From Sipunculus nudus (Eukaryota; Annelida; Sipuncula; Golfingiida; Sipunculidae), in NCBI GenBank assembly GCA_026874595.1, contig CM049313.1:52565659-52629658 (forward strand): a DNA stretch of 64,000 bases. Reading direction: 5' to 3'. The notes beneath the pieces were generated by a model. It did not search any database. It worked only from the letters and a program-made list of their open reading frames with translations, and was not told where the DNA came from. Positions 32,975 through 44,752 of this stretch are shown one piece after another. Made by a program: the position numbers and the translations under genes. Positions within the stretch are counted from its first letter, which is position 1; the number at the start of each line of letters is the position of its first letter.

Positions 32975-35900
32975 ACTTCTGTTTGCACAATGCATTTTCA
33001 TAAGGTATGTACTTTAACATACATAAAGTCAAACAAGAACAGCCGATGGGTAATATGAATATTTACGTTTTTCTTATACCAAGTTTCGTAATTTTTTAAT
33101 TATTAGACTTTGAAATAAATGACATTTCAAATCCTCATTTCCGTTACCCCATTTTGAACCACTGAACTAAAGTAAGCCAGACTAATGGTAAAATGATATA
33201 AGATACTAAAAAGTGTGAAAAAGTGTCAATTAAATGTGTTTGGGATACAAAATATGATTTAAGCTGATTTTTTTTTATACGAAATCACGTATATATAGGG
33301 TCACTTCACAGACTTTTCGGCATTTTACAAATTGACTGGAAAATCAGTCCAATTATTTGACAGATTGACTGAAAATTCGAATTGGTGTAGGACAAGTCAT
33401 TTATTTAAAATGGAATATTATTATGAAATATATGTATTCTAATATGGTAAACCTTGCTAATTTTGGTTAAAATTTGTTTTTCATCTTCTTTCTTAAGCTA
33501 CAAATGTTATAATATGATGTGAAATATTTGATAAAGAAATGATGAGAATAATCACAGTTAAAATGAAAAAAAAAAATCAGTCAGTTTATTATATTAAAAT
33601 GAAAAATATTCAAGTAATATACCATTTGCTTCATATAAATCACTGTCACAAAATAGTGATATATTGTGATATATTATACATCATATTGTAAATAGTTTAA
33701 TGTTTCACATACCGGTAATAAAAAATGTCTTATGTATTGATTCCGATTCTTGCAGCATCATTTTTCATGTGTTGTAAAATATTAAACTGTCTTAATAAAA
33801 GGTAACATTGTTGTATACACTAAACTATCTCAAGAAAAGCTAACTAATTAACTCTACCAGCCATCACGTGTGGCACTACTCAAAGAAAGTATATTGTACA
33901 TGCATTTGACATTAACAACTATATGATTATGGCAATGTCTACCAAACATATAACCAAAAGCGTCCATTTGGTTTCTTGTTCTTGAATAAGAAAACATATG
34001 GTCATTTCATTAGCTTACGCATTACCAGTTTCAGTTTTTATTAGGGCATGTCAAACTTCCATGACACCTACTGACACATTTCAGTCCAGCCTTGAAACAT
34101 TTGTTGGACTCGCACTGCTAGCCACAGTTACACTTTGTATACCCCTGTCCACCCTACTTGAACTTTTCATGTATTCAATGCTAACAAAATTCATGGTTAG
34201 GCTCTAATCAAGCATGAGCAAAACTCACTCAGGTGCTCATTTAGTACCCAGCTCTAAGTCTAACCCAAGTTATAGTTTGGCTCTATCAAAGCAGGTACAT
34301 TGCCAGTAAACAATGCGCAGGGTTGCCTCATTAAAGGAATCACACACAGTAATTATGGTAAAAAAACATAATTTCTAACTCATCCCAGTATATCTTGATT
34401 AGATATTTAATATGAGCATCTGTTTAAATTTGATTATCCTCATCATTCTCTATTAAATATTTCACATTAAATTTTTTCACACACACCTTAAAAAGGAAGG
34501 AAAAAAATATAAATTTTTCTCAAAAATAGCAAGTTATGAAATGTTTGAGAACAGTCTTAACTGTTTTCTTCTTTCTTTAAGCTATGCATGTGATATAAAT
34601 TGTGAAATATTATTGTGATTTATCAGTTTAACTGTGATTATTCTAATCTTTCTTTATCAAATATCTCACATAATACATTTTAAGAAAGAAGAAGAAAAAG
34701 TTTATAAAGTTTACTCAAAATTAGCACGGACTACCATATTACAATACATATATGTCATAATAATGATATATTTTAAATTAAATGACTTGACTTACACCTA
34801 ATTAAAATTTCAGTCAATCTGTTAAAAACATTGACTGATTTTTCAGTCAATTTGTAAAGTATCTAAAAAATTTTTAGTCATTTTGTAAAATGCCTGAATG
34901 AATTAGGCAATTTGTAAAACTGACTAGAAATTCCAGGCAATTTACAAATTGACTGATTTTACACATTGACCATAACATATATACATATTAAGATGGTGTA
35001 CTTGGTCTTATACAGAATATAAATCAGCTATTTAATTTTAGAAGAACTTTTCAGCAGAAGTTTTTATTGCCATTTTAAGAACTACTTTTGTTATAGTTAG
35101 ATTTAGAAAATATATGTAAATACCTGTGCCCTAATGATATGTCCTTATTTTGAATCCTCAGAGTATCTCCTGTTAGATTGCCCACACATTTTGTTTTTGT
35201 TGGAAGAATATAAATTTACCAAAAAAAAAATGTTTCATACATTGTATCTACAAAATTCTCAAAATAGGTGTCCCTAATAAACTATTTGTTTGATACGAAT
35301 ACAGTGTTCTGCTGACAAATCTGTTATTTCTAAAACATACAAATATATTCATTTAAAATTAGTATTATTTTAGTATTAAGTATAAATATTTTTGGAAGAT
35401 GTGCTTTTAAAAATAGCACTTCCACACTTTTTATCATAAAAATTCTCCGTATTTGTAACCAGAATAAAGACCAGAGGTACAAAACATTGCAACAGAATTT
35501 CTGTTTGCACAATGCATTTTCGTAAGGTATATAGTTTGACATACTTAAAGTCTACCAAAATCAATTCATGGGTCATATAAATTTTTTACATTTTTCATCT
35601 ACCCGGAGTCTCAATTTTTAAAATATTAGATTTTGACTTCATCACATTACCGATCCTCATTTCATTGATACCAGTTCCAATCACATTTATGAAGTATGCA
35701 AGACTATTGGATTGGTGACATTAAATACTAAAAAGTGTCAAAATAAATATGTATTTAGGTTAGTCTTTCAGCTATTGAAAAAAGTAGACTTTTCTTCAAT
35801 GACGGCCCTAATTTACATATCAAATTTTAAAATATTTACATTATACTACCCGTAACATTATTGTTTTATTTGAATCTTTGAATATTAAAACCTAGGTCTA

Positions 35901-36650
35901 GACAAAATATTTGACCAATTATCATGGTGATTTTTTTTAGATATGCAAGAAAATAAAAGTTTCGTCAATGGCGGCCTGAATTTGCATATTGAAAAAGTTG
36001 CCCAAGGTCATCGTGAAGACTACCCAACTCAAAAGTAGTAGCGGACCACTCCCAAACACAAATACATCAGAAAATCTTGACTATTGATAATTCATAAGTA
36101 CCCATTAATCAACTCGACTAAAATGCTCGTTTACCATGATTAACCACTAAGAAGTAGGGGGTAACCTTCAAGTACAAAAGCGGTTATATCTCTCTACAGA
36201 AATATAGTATTTCCTCAAAATACCTTTTAAAACACAACAAAAAATTAGAGAATGTATCCCAATATAACATCAGCAATATGTGCATGGACTATAGTGATGA
36301 GGGAAAACCTGTGAAGTGACCGAATAAATACGAAATATTTTAAGAAGAATTAGTTACCTAAAAATCATATTTTCATCACACAATTCGATACTTTTTAGTA
36401 TCGCTTGCTGCAGTATTGTGGTTGTACTGGGGTAAAGGAAATGAGCATTTGTTATGTCAATTGTGACAAAATTTATAATTTCTCATAATTGCGACTCCAG
36501 GTAGATGAAATAAAAACGTACTACGTTCATATTTCCCATTAGCACCATTACAACCAGATTACTGGTGGTTGATTATGGTAGACGTTAAGTATGTCTTACT
36601 ATATACATTACGAAAATGCATTGTACATTGTGTTGCAATTATTTTGACCT
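32975..36650. repeat. Foldback-like block of nested inverted repeats
   Basis: The left arm (about 32975-33310) reappears inverted at about 36295-36650, sharing TTTGCACAATGCATTTTC-type and GGTCACTTCACAG words. A third copy, in direct orientation, is at about 35490-35760. An inner arm (33300-33570) is inverted at about 34630-34975, built around TTTTACAAATTGACTG words, and a partial copy lies at about 34555-34625. AT-rich, no coding capacity seen. It may be a foldback or long-TIR non-autonomous DNA transposon, or several nested insertions. Confidence 0.75.
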
Positions 36651-37836
36651 TTATCATTTATTGTACTGGCCTTAGAGTGCGCCGAGCGATCGCCGTAGAA
36701 CGGGAAGGCCGATACTACCCCGTTCACTTGCGCTCGACCTGTGCTGTCAGAAAGCTGGTACCGCGCTGCTAGGACGCTGATGGCGATCGCATTTGATCTA
36801 ACTGCGCTTTTCAATCCACCACGACCCCGCGGCGTAAATTTTGTGCAATCTGGCGATCTGGCTCATTTTTTTAGAGCCAAGCTAGATCGCCTTCCAATTT
36901 GATTGGGGTCAAACAGCTAAAATTGATCCACAGGTCCCGAAAGGCTCCATTACCCCAACAAGTAAAAAAGAAAAGAGACGCCGGGCGGCAATACTGAAAC
37001 CCTACTGTTATCGTTAAGGCTGTGATTAGGTGTGCCTGGAGAAACCATAAGACAGGTCAAACACGGCTAATTAACTTAACGACATCCTCAGTATGCCCAA
37101 CAGTCGTGCTGCGGTGTCTGAGAAAGACTGCGACGGACTGGGTTTGGTGGTACAGTCTTACAAAGTGTTAGTAGTGACCCAGTGTTAGGACGGTCTGGGA
37201 CAGGCTTTCCATACAAATACTATCTGAACAAGTACAGTGCTACTTGAATATGGTTCTCATTTTGTTTCATCGTTTTTGCCTTTATCTGAACATCTTTCAT
37301 AATTTTCATACATTTATTATTGCTAACCACCAAACATTAAAAATGAATGACCACGCCGAATTCCCCATTAGGCAGAAATGTTCCGGATGTAAATCTGTTA
37401 TGATTCCGAGACACAATTCTTTATCAAATCTCCAGTGCAATTACACATTTGCAAAGAGAACCTAGCAACTAGTCACTGGTACAAGTATTTTTCTCTTTAC
37501 CAATGCGTCAATTTAATTTCATTAAATTTAAAAAAACACACACTGCAAAAGATTAACAAAGATACAAAGTCAAATAAGAAAGCACTGACAGAGCACGTAC
37601 CTCCGCCAACACCTGTATCCGCTTTGAGATCCGCATTAAAATTTAATCCGCTCCTATCCCTTTATTCCACATTTATGCACTGAAATTCACTGTAAAATAT
37701 TTCAATTCTTTACATAATTTTACTCAAATGCTCGTTACCTGCTTCTATAGTGCTTCTACAATGTTCAATGAAAATAATTGAAAACGTTTGAAGATTTTGT
37801 GTGGTGTCAAACTAAAAAAATATGTGTTTTGTTCAG
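36651..37836. other. No gene recognised; CpG-richer patch
   Basis: A CpG-richer stretch (about 36675-36960) with repeated GCGATCGC-type words, then ordinary AT-rich DNA. No supported gene. Confidence 0.45.
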
Positions 37837-37912
37837 GCTCTGACTGAGTACCTGTCGCCGCTGGATTTCAACAAGTTCAAAATTCTCATGCGACAGCTTT
37901 TTTTAGACGCCG
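37837..37912 (+). CDS. Candidate exon fragment, product unknown
   Basis: A TTTTGTTCAG acceptor at 37836 precedes an open segment reading ALTEYLSPLDFNKFKILMRQ and a few more residues, with protein-like composition. A weak donor (GTGTGC) is at 37913, after which the DNA becomes a degenerate TGTCG repeat. No family is recognised. Confidence 0.25.
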
Positions 37913-37947
37913 GTGTGCGTGACCTGTCTTCTACTGGCGTAGGTGCG

Positions 37948-38400
37948 GTCGTAGGCTGTCGCCAGGTAACGTGGGTTGTCGTAGATCCTGTCGTAGGCTC
38001 TCGCCAGGTGACGCGGGTTGTCGTACGTCCTGTCGTTGGCTAGTGTACTTAAAACAGGGCCCATCATTGTCTCCGGCTCCTCACATAGCACAGGATAGAG
38101 ACTCGTCGAAGTTTGTCGCGGGTGGACGTAGAATGAATTCTGGTGTCGTAGGTTGTCGCAAGTGTAGTCGTACGTTGTCGTAGATGTGGTCGCAGGTTGT
38201 CTTAGGTGATTGTCCTTTGTCGCAGCGATTTCGTCGCCGGTTGTCGGCAGCTTGTCGTTGCTTGTCGTCAGACAGTCGTCAACCTGTTGTAGCTCGGCGT
38301 AGCCTATTGTCATAGCGGAGGTCCAGTCGCCTGTTTTTCGGTGATCATGAGGCGACAGCCTGGTCGCCTGTAGCCGCCTGTAGATTCGCCTAAGTGGGAC
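37948..38400. repeat. Degenerate TGTCG-rich repeat with a 42-bp tandem unit
   Basis: A 42-bp unit starting TCGTAGGCTGTCGCCAGGTA occurs about 2.3 times at 37948-38046. The word TTGTCG/TGTCGTAG then recurs irregularly to about 38300. TGGGACAGCCCC is duplicated near 38396-38423. On the minus strand it translates to a YDNPRHLA-type repeat that I do not regard as coding. Confidence 0.6.
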
Positions 38401-38423
38401 AGCCCCATTAGTGGGACAGCCCC

Positions 38424-39520
38424 AGAAAGATGAGTTTAAATGACGACACAGAATGCTTTAATGTGACGTGACTAAGAAATTAACCAGGACGTGAGCGGAG
38501 AGCAGCCTGGCCATCCAAAAGCAAGGATGGTTACTCAATTTAATCCAAGACTGTTTAAGGTACCTTCCTTGTCGGCAAGATATTTAAAAAAAAGTTCTAA
38601 ATTAATTTTAATGTAAAGATTGTGGAGGAGTGAGCAACAGAGCGGGGAAGAAGTGATTTGATTTTTGGGCGAATCAGTTTATTTACCTTGGATGGTGTGC
38701 GAAAACAAAACAAGATACATCAGTATAACAGGGGCGGATTTATATGGAACTTGATGCATATTAATTGCATCGATCCGTCCCGGAGTTAGAATCAGTGTTC
38801 TTTCGCGCGTGGCCCTACCATCCACTGTATTTTATCGAGATCTATCTAGAACTTCGGAAGATTTGGTCGGACACACACATTAAAGAGGCATAATCGCTAG
38901 TAACTTCGTAGGCGGAGGTTATAATGAAACCTCAGGCAGAAGTATAATGAAAACTTTTTTTAAGTTTACAGGCTCAAAAACCATCTTTAATTTAGTTTCG
39001 ACCTTCTCCAGGACATCTTCCAATGATATATTGTAATATCCCCCTTTAGGCAATATAAAGAGTACAATCCCATACATTTGTGATTATGTTTTCAACGAAT
39101 TCTCTAGTGCAATTAGCGTTACTTTTTGTTTTGTCCTGATTTAATTAAATTTTCTGAATCAACATAAATTGCACGCATAGTTGTGTTTACTATTTATTGT
39201 GGCCCATTCCTTTTGGTAGGATGTATTTCTACCGAAGTACCAGGTGTTTAATAGTTTATGAACCGTCTGGGTCTTATTATAAATGCAGTCCTCAATAGCA
39301 GATTCGAATGACACGACTTGGCCGATCGTGCTTAATCAGGCTGCATAAAACATGCATGACCTGGTATTATCCAAACTAGGCCAGATTGCACAAAAGTTCT
39401 TCCTGCAGAAATATTGATGCACTAATTGTAGAGAATGTATTAAATGGCATTCCAAGAAACACTTAACACACTATACACAATAATAACTAATTAGAGGAAA
39501 TAACTAAGGCAAAAAACAAG
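38424..39520. other. No gene recognised
   Basis: Mixed AT-rich sequence without recognised elements. Confidence 0.55.
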
Positions 39521-39749
39521 GGTTCTCAGGAACCGCGCGCGTTAATTATAATACCCCGCATCAAAAGTTTTTATTTTCATTGGAAATTTACTAGAGCTCC
39601 AGTTGCTCGGACATTTCTTTTAAGAAGAAAAAAATACAATTTCAAACTGTTAAGCAAATTAATTTTGTTACTATCATGTTTTTCCTTAACCATGTGATAT
39701 TTTTATCGAAACAAAAACGAAAAAAAAATTAAAAAATCGCCTGAGAACC
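39521..39749 (-). mobile_element. MITE, GGTTCTCAGG family, minus copy
   Basis: Perfect 10-bp terminal inverted repeat GGTTCTCAGG/CCTGAGAACC. The body is the reverse complement of the element at 6879-7170. No clear target duplication. Confidence 0.75.
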
Positions 39750-40129
39750 CATCTATTTTTTTCCTAAATCACTCCTCTATAAAAACACAACAGAAGAAGA
39801 AAATGTTTTGTGCATCTCGTATAAAGTAACTTATGGTAGCATCCCTTGCAAAGTCCCCTTCAATAAAAATCAGTTGGAAAGTTAGACACATGATAGAAGA
39901 ACAAAATATTGATAAGAGATAAAGTCGTTTAGTTTTGGTAATTGCACTTTGGAAACATTCTTATATATTGCGAGGCAGACAGATAAACTAAGAATTACTA
40001 GCAATTAAGGTTTGCTACGTTACCCTGAAGCCGACAAGAATAACATCAAAAACATACATTGCGAAATATTTTACAAATGCAAATAAAGCCAATATATGAG
40101 GAGATAGTATATTTACAACTTGTTGTCCT
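39750..40129. other. No gene recognised
   Basis: Short AT-rich spacer before the minisatellite. Confidence 0.55.
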
Positions 40130-40978
40130 ACAGTTGGTTCCAAACAACAGACGCTTGTCATTACAAGGTACTATATGGTACCACACCACAGACACTCATC
40201 ATTAACAGGTACTATATGGTACCACACGACGGACACTCATCATTACCAGGTACTATATGGTACCACACCACAGACACTCATCATTACCAGGTACCATATC
40301 GTACCACAGCACACTCACACACCATTACCAGGTACTATATGGTACCACACCACTGACACTCATCATTACCAGGCACCATATCGTACCACACCACACTCAC
40401 GCACCATTACCAGCTACTATATGGTACCACACCACAGACACTCATCTATTACCAGGTTCTGTAAGGTACCACACCACAGACACTCACCATTACCAGGTAC
40501 TGTAAGGTACCACACCACAGACACTCACCATTACCAGGTATCGTAAGGTACCACACCAGACACTTGCAATACCAGGTACTATATGGTACCGCACCACGGA
40601 CACCCACCATTAACAGATACTATATGATACCACACACACACATCATTACCAGGTACTATATGGCATCACATTACAGACATTCACTATTATCCGGTACTAT
40701 ATGGTACCACACCACAGACACTCATCATGACCAGGTACCATATCGTACCACACCACACTCACGCACCATTACCAGGTACTATAAGGAACCACACCACAGA
40801 CACTCGTCTATTACCAGGTTCTGTAAGGTACCACACCACAGACACTCACCATTACCAGGTACTGTAAGGTACCACACCACGGACACTCATCATTACCAGG
40901 TACTGTAAGGTACCACACCACAGACACTCACAATACCAGGTACTATATGGGACCACAACACAGACACTGGGTACTATA
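40130..40978. repeat. 41-bp minisatellite, array 1
   Basis: About 20 units of 41 bp, each with a near-palindrome of the form GGTACTATATGGTACC followed by ACACCACAGACACTCAT. Variant cores (CTATATGG, CCATATCG, CTGTAAGG) recur in a similar order at an offset of about 362 bp, a higher-order pattern of roughly nine units. The unit length is not a multiple of three, so the repeat reads open in several frames without being a gene. Units are contiguous, without unique spacers. Confidence 0.97.
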
Positions 40979-41110
40979 CAGAGTTGGGTCCAAAAGTACT
41001 CGTACTCAAAGTACTTTTTTAAAATCACAAAAGTACTCGTACTTGTACTCAAGCACTTTGAAAGTACTCGGTACTCATATGAGTATTTCATGAGTAACTT
41101 GGGTATTTCA
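40979..41110 (+). mobile_element. hAT-like terminal fragment
   Basis: CAGAGTTGGGTCCAAAAGTA and the following AGTACTCGTACTC words resemble a hAT-type terminus. It starts at the last base of minisatellite array 1. The other end is not found. Confidence 0.5.
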
Positions 41111-41401
41111 TATATCATTAAAATTTCTAGATAATCTTTTATCTCAATTAATTATATATTAAGAGTTTATTATAGTATATTATAGTAAAATATTATATAT
41201 AAATAAAAAACATTTATAATATCATATATAATAGCACTTAAAGTAATACATCTGTTTCTATAACCGGAACTATTACAGCATTTTAGCATCGATAACTACT
41301 TCTATTACTAATACTTGGCTTCTCTTACTAATACTATTACTTTATTTATTATAAAAATATTAATAAATTTTATTATTAATACATTCATGCAATTCATGTA
41401 T
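41111..41401. other. AT-rich spacer
   Basis: Low-complexity TATTACTAA-type sequence, perhaps the interior of the hAT fragment. No gene. Confidence 0.45.
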
Positions 41402-41405
41402 ACAT

Positions 41406-42122
41406 TGTTACAGGTGCTCTTTTTATTATGTGACACGAGCGTAGCTCCTGTTGTGGCACTCGTGTCTGGCCGCGTGTTGCATTTTATGTTTAATCTGTAC
41501 TGGTTGGACTCTTGTTGTCATGTGAGCTTTGGGCTTTCACGCCTGGTCGTGGGTCACGTGATGAGCCTGGTGTGTAGAGACTCACGGCTATGTCTTTCTA
41601 GAGAATTTTAGAATGAGAGGCCAGACAGCAAAGCACATTCCAGCGGACGCAGAAGCGTGTGTCAGATTCTAGGACCTTATCCGACGAATGCGGCAATTAT
41701 ACATTTTCAAAGACTTTCTCCTGGATTTTATACATTTGGACTTCAGTTTACTTTCTGGATTGTTGTAAGAACTTTCCACAGGACTGTCATTCTCGGAGAG
41801 TTTACATTTAAAGGACTTATCGTGGTGACTGTATTGGTATCCAGGTACTGTACCATTATATTTCTGTGTGATTGTGTGTATTGACTTGTTGCTATAACGC
41901 TGTTTTACTATATAATTGTATTGATTTAGTGTATTGTATTGTTAGGGTTCTTTTAAGAATAAATTATAGTTATTTGTTAACAAAAAAAACATTGACTTCT
42001 TTATTCATTCCCCTAGACATTTCACGCTGCCTAGTGTTACAGAATCTGATTTGTTTTTATCTCCATTACAAAATTTGTGTTAATCACGCATACGTGATCT
42101 GTTTATATTAGGTTCCGTAACA
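41406..42122 (+). mobile_element. Solo LTR with 4-bp target duplication
   Basis: Plus-strand copy of the LTR family with near-canonical ends TGTTACAGGTGCTC and GGTTCCGTAACA. ACAT flanks both sides (41402-41405 and 42123-42126). It keeps the AATAAA and the CATTTCACGCTGCCTAG block but lacks the TATA segment, going directly from the TTCTAGAGAATTTTAGAA region to GA-rich sequence. Confidence 0.93.
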
Positions 42123-42126
42123 ACAT

Positions 42127-43547
42127 GTATACAGCATTATATATTTCCAGCAAGGTAAGTACAAAATAGTGTTCAGTAAAAAATTAAATCAGCAAACTCA
42201 TACTGAGTAATATTTTAAGAGATAAATTCTAATTTTTGAAAGATTCCAAAATAAAAAAGTTAACATTGAATATACATGTACTCAGAACCTGTTCATCATA
42301 ATGTAAACTCAGCGGTGCTCTGGATCCTGGGCTAATCAAGCTTCAATTGATTTATATATGAAACTAAATGTGATTGTAAGTTTAGGAGATTTTCAGTGGG
42401 AATTACAGTCTTTGATGAGCTCTGTACACAGTCTGTGGCACAACTAAGACTCATCTGTTGACTGTCAACTGATTAACCCATGAAAAGCTGTGACTATCAG
42501 ACCATACACCCAGTGGCTACAACAACATAGGCTGCGGCATCACATGCTACTGTCTGCTGACAATAACTTGCCCATCATACTGTGTACGCTCAAAAAGGAC
42601 TTCTCCAATATTTAATGACCAAGCCTACTTAATGATTCAACAAAGAGAACTGGGGGTTAACCTCTAGCCAAAGCCTTCTGTCCAGTGCCCACTGGACCAT
42701 GAAAGCATCCAGCATTAACTAATCACACTACACTGGGCCCTTTAATGGCTCTATCAACCTAATCAAACAAACACTCGTATTTATCAGATTTGTTAGCCTA
42801 GGGTTGTAATAGAAAAGTAATAGCTATTATTATATTACTTGGGGTACTATTACCATTACTAGTTCAAATTTCTTTTCTATCAATAGTAATATTACTCTTA
42901 CAAACTTTGAAAACCTGTGTCATTCTGTTAATATTATGTATTACTATCGCCTCATTCCTTGTTTTAATATGCCACTGATGTTACTGTTGTTAGTACTCAT
43001 AAATTATTACACATGATGAATGACATGGTCAGTCTGTCAGATATGTTGTTTTATGCTATTTTTACAGATACCGGTTGTCATTAAGTATCTTCATTAGTTT
43101 ACAGCCTCATATTATTCATAGGTTGATATTGTTTAAGTAATAACATTTGGTTGTTATTATTTTTGCTATTATCATTGTTATTATTATGTTATTACATATG
43201 GTTCACATATGGTTATATGCTTCAACAATGTCAGTGAGATTTCCTTTAATAATATAACTTTTATATATTAACTTTTATTTAACTTTTTATGTTGTAGTTT
43301 TTGGACATTCCAACCACTATTTTGAATTTGCATAATACAACATTAAGTAAATTGTAAATCTTGTCCTGGCTAAGAAATATATTTTTGAGAACCTACGAGA
43401 CCAGATGTTTCTTCAATGCAAACCCTCGACTATATTAAGTTAATGCTATGATATATTTTAACTGTATATGGCCTGTTTATATATGCCCTAGACTTTGCAT
43501 TTCGCCTCAGTATTTGATTAAGCATAACACAACATTGTATCACCATT
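42127..43547. other. No gene recognised
   Basis: AT-rich DNA between the solo LTR and minisatellite array 2, with TATTATTAC-type low complexity at about 42800-43250. Confidence 0.55.
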
Positions 43548-44558
43548 ACCAGGTACTATATGGTACCACACCACGGACACTCACCATTACCAGGTTCTAT
43601 ATGGTACAAAACCACGGACACCCAACATTTCCAGGTACTAAATGGTACCACACGACGGACAATCATCTATTACCTGGTACCATATCGTACCAAACCACAC
43701 TCGCGCATCGTTACCAGGTACTGTAAGGTACCACATCACAGACACTCATCATTACCATGTACTGTAAGGTACTACACCACAGACACTCATCATTACCAGG
43801 TACTGTAAGGTACCACACCACACTCACGCATCATTACCAGGTACTGTATGGTACCACACCACAGACAATCATCATTACCATGTACTGTAAGGTACCACAC
43901 CACAGACACTCATCATTACCAGGTACTGTAAGGTACCACACCACAGACACTCATCATTACCAGGTCCTGTAAGGTACCAAACCACAGACACTCATCATTA
44001 CCAGGTACTGTAAGGTACCACACTACAGACATTCATAATTACCAGGTACTGTAAGGTACCACACCACAGACACTCATCATTACCAGGTACTGTAAGGTAC
44101 CACAACACAGACACTCATAATTACCAGGTACTGTAAGGTACCAAACCACAGACACTCATCATTACCAGGTACTGTAAGGTACCACACCAAAGACACTCAT
44201 CATTACCAGGTACTGTAAGGTACCACACTACAGACATTCATAATTACCAGGTACTGTAAGGTACCAAACCACAGACACTCATCATTACCAGGTACTGTAA
44301 GGTACCACACTACAGACATTCATAATTACCAGGTACTGTAAGGTACCACACTACAGACATTCATAATTACCAGGTACTGTAAGGTACCAAACCACAGACA
44401 CTCATCATTACCAGGTACTGTAAGGTACCACACCAAAGACACTCATCATTACCAGGTACTGTAAGGTACCACACCACAGACACTCATCATTACCAGGTAC
44501 TGTAAGGTACCACACCACAGACACTCACCATTACCAGGTACTGTAAGGTACCACACCA
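43548..44558. repeat. 41-bp minisatellite, array 2
   Basis: Twenty-four full units and a partial one, of the same family as array 1. The left four units are diverged (ATATGG, ATCG cores). The rest is nearly uniform with the core GGTACTGTAAGGTACC. Variant units marked CTACAGACATTCATAATT, AAACCACAG and CCAAAGACAC recur in a mixed order, as expected from unequal exchange. Both arrays run in the same direction. Confidence 0.97.
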
Positions 44559-44665
44559 CTTATGACCAAATCAAACACAAGAGGACTGTATCGTGGACTA
44601 TATTTGGCCTTGACAAGCATTAAGATATATTTGCATGTCATAGCTTTCAAATTGGGTATGATATA

Positions 44666-44752
44666 CAGTCAAGCCCGCTAATTGTCATGTCTGTGGTGAA
44701 TGCATAAATTATGATAATAACCGGGATGTGACATTATGCGGGCTTCAACATC
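44666..44752. mobile_element. Degenerate Tc1/pogo-like MITE fragment
   Basis: TA precedes CAGTCAAGCCCGCTAATTGT, and an inverted counterpart GACATTATGCGGGCTTCAA closes the fragment. The right end is diverged and lacks a clear TA. Confidence 0.45.

Noticed and set aside
35330-36772. Two frames sharing a YTLRKCIV-type peptide
   Set aside because: The shared peptide comes from the inverted repeat arms of the foldback block, not from conserved coding sequence.
37903-38313. 136-residue minus-strand frame with YDNPRHLA repeats
   Set aside because: It is the translation of the 42-bp and TGTCG tandem repeat, with no independent coding evidence.
40175-40908. Protein-coding frames with YHTTDTHHYQ-type repeats
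   Set aside because: They are translations of the 41-bp minisatellite, open in several frames because the unit is not a multiple of three.
40130-44558. CRISPR array
   Set aside because: The 41-bp units are directly contiguous without unique spacers, and the DNA is eukaryotic; it is a minisatellite.
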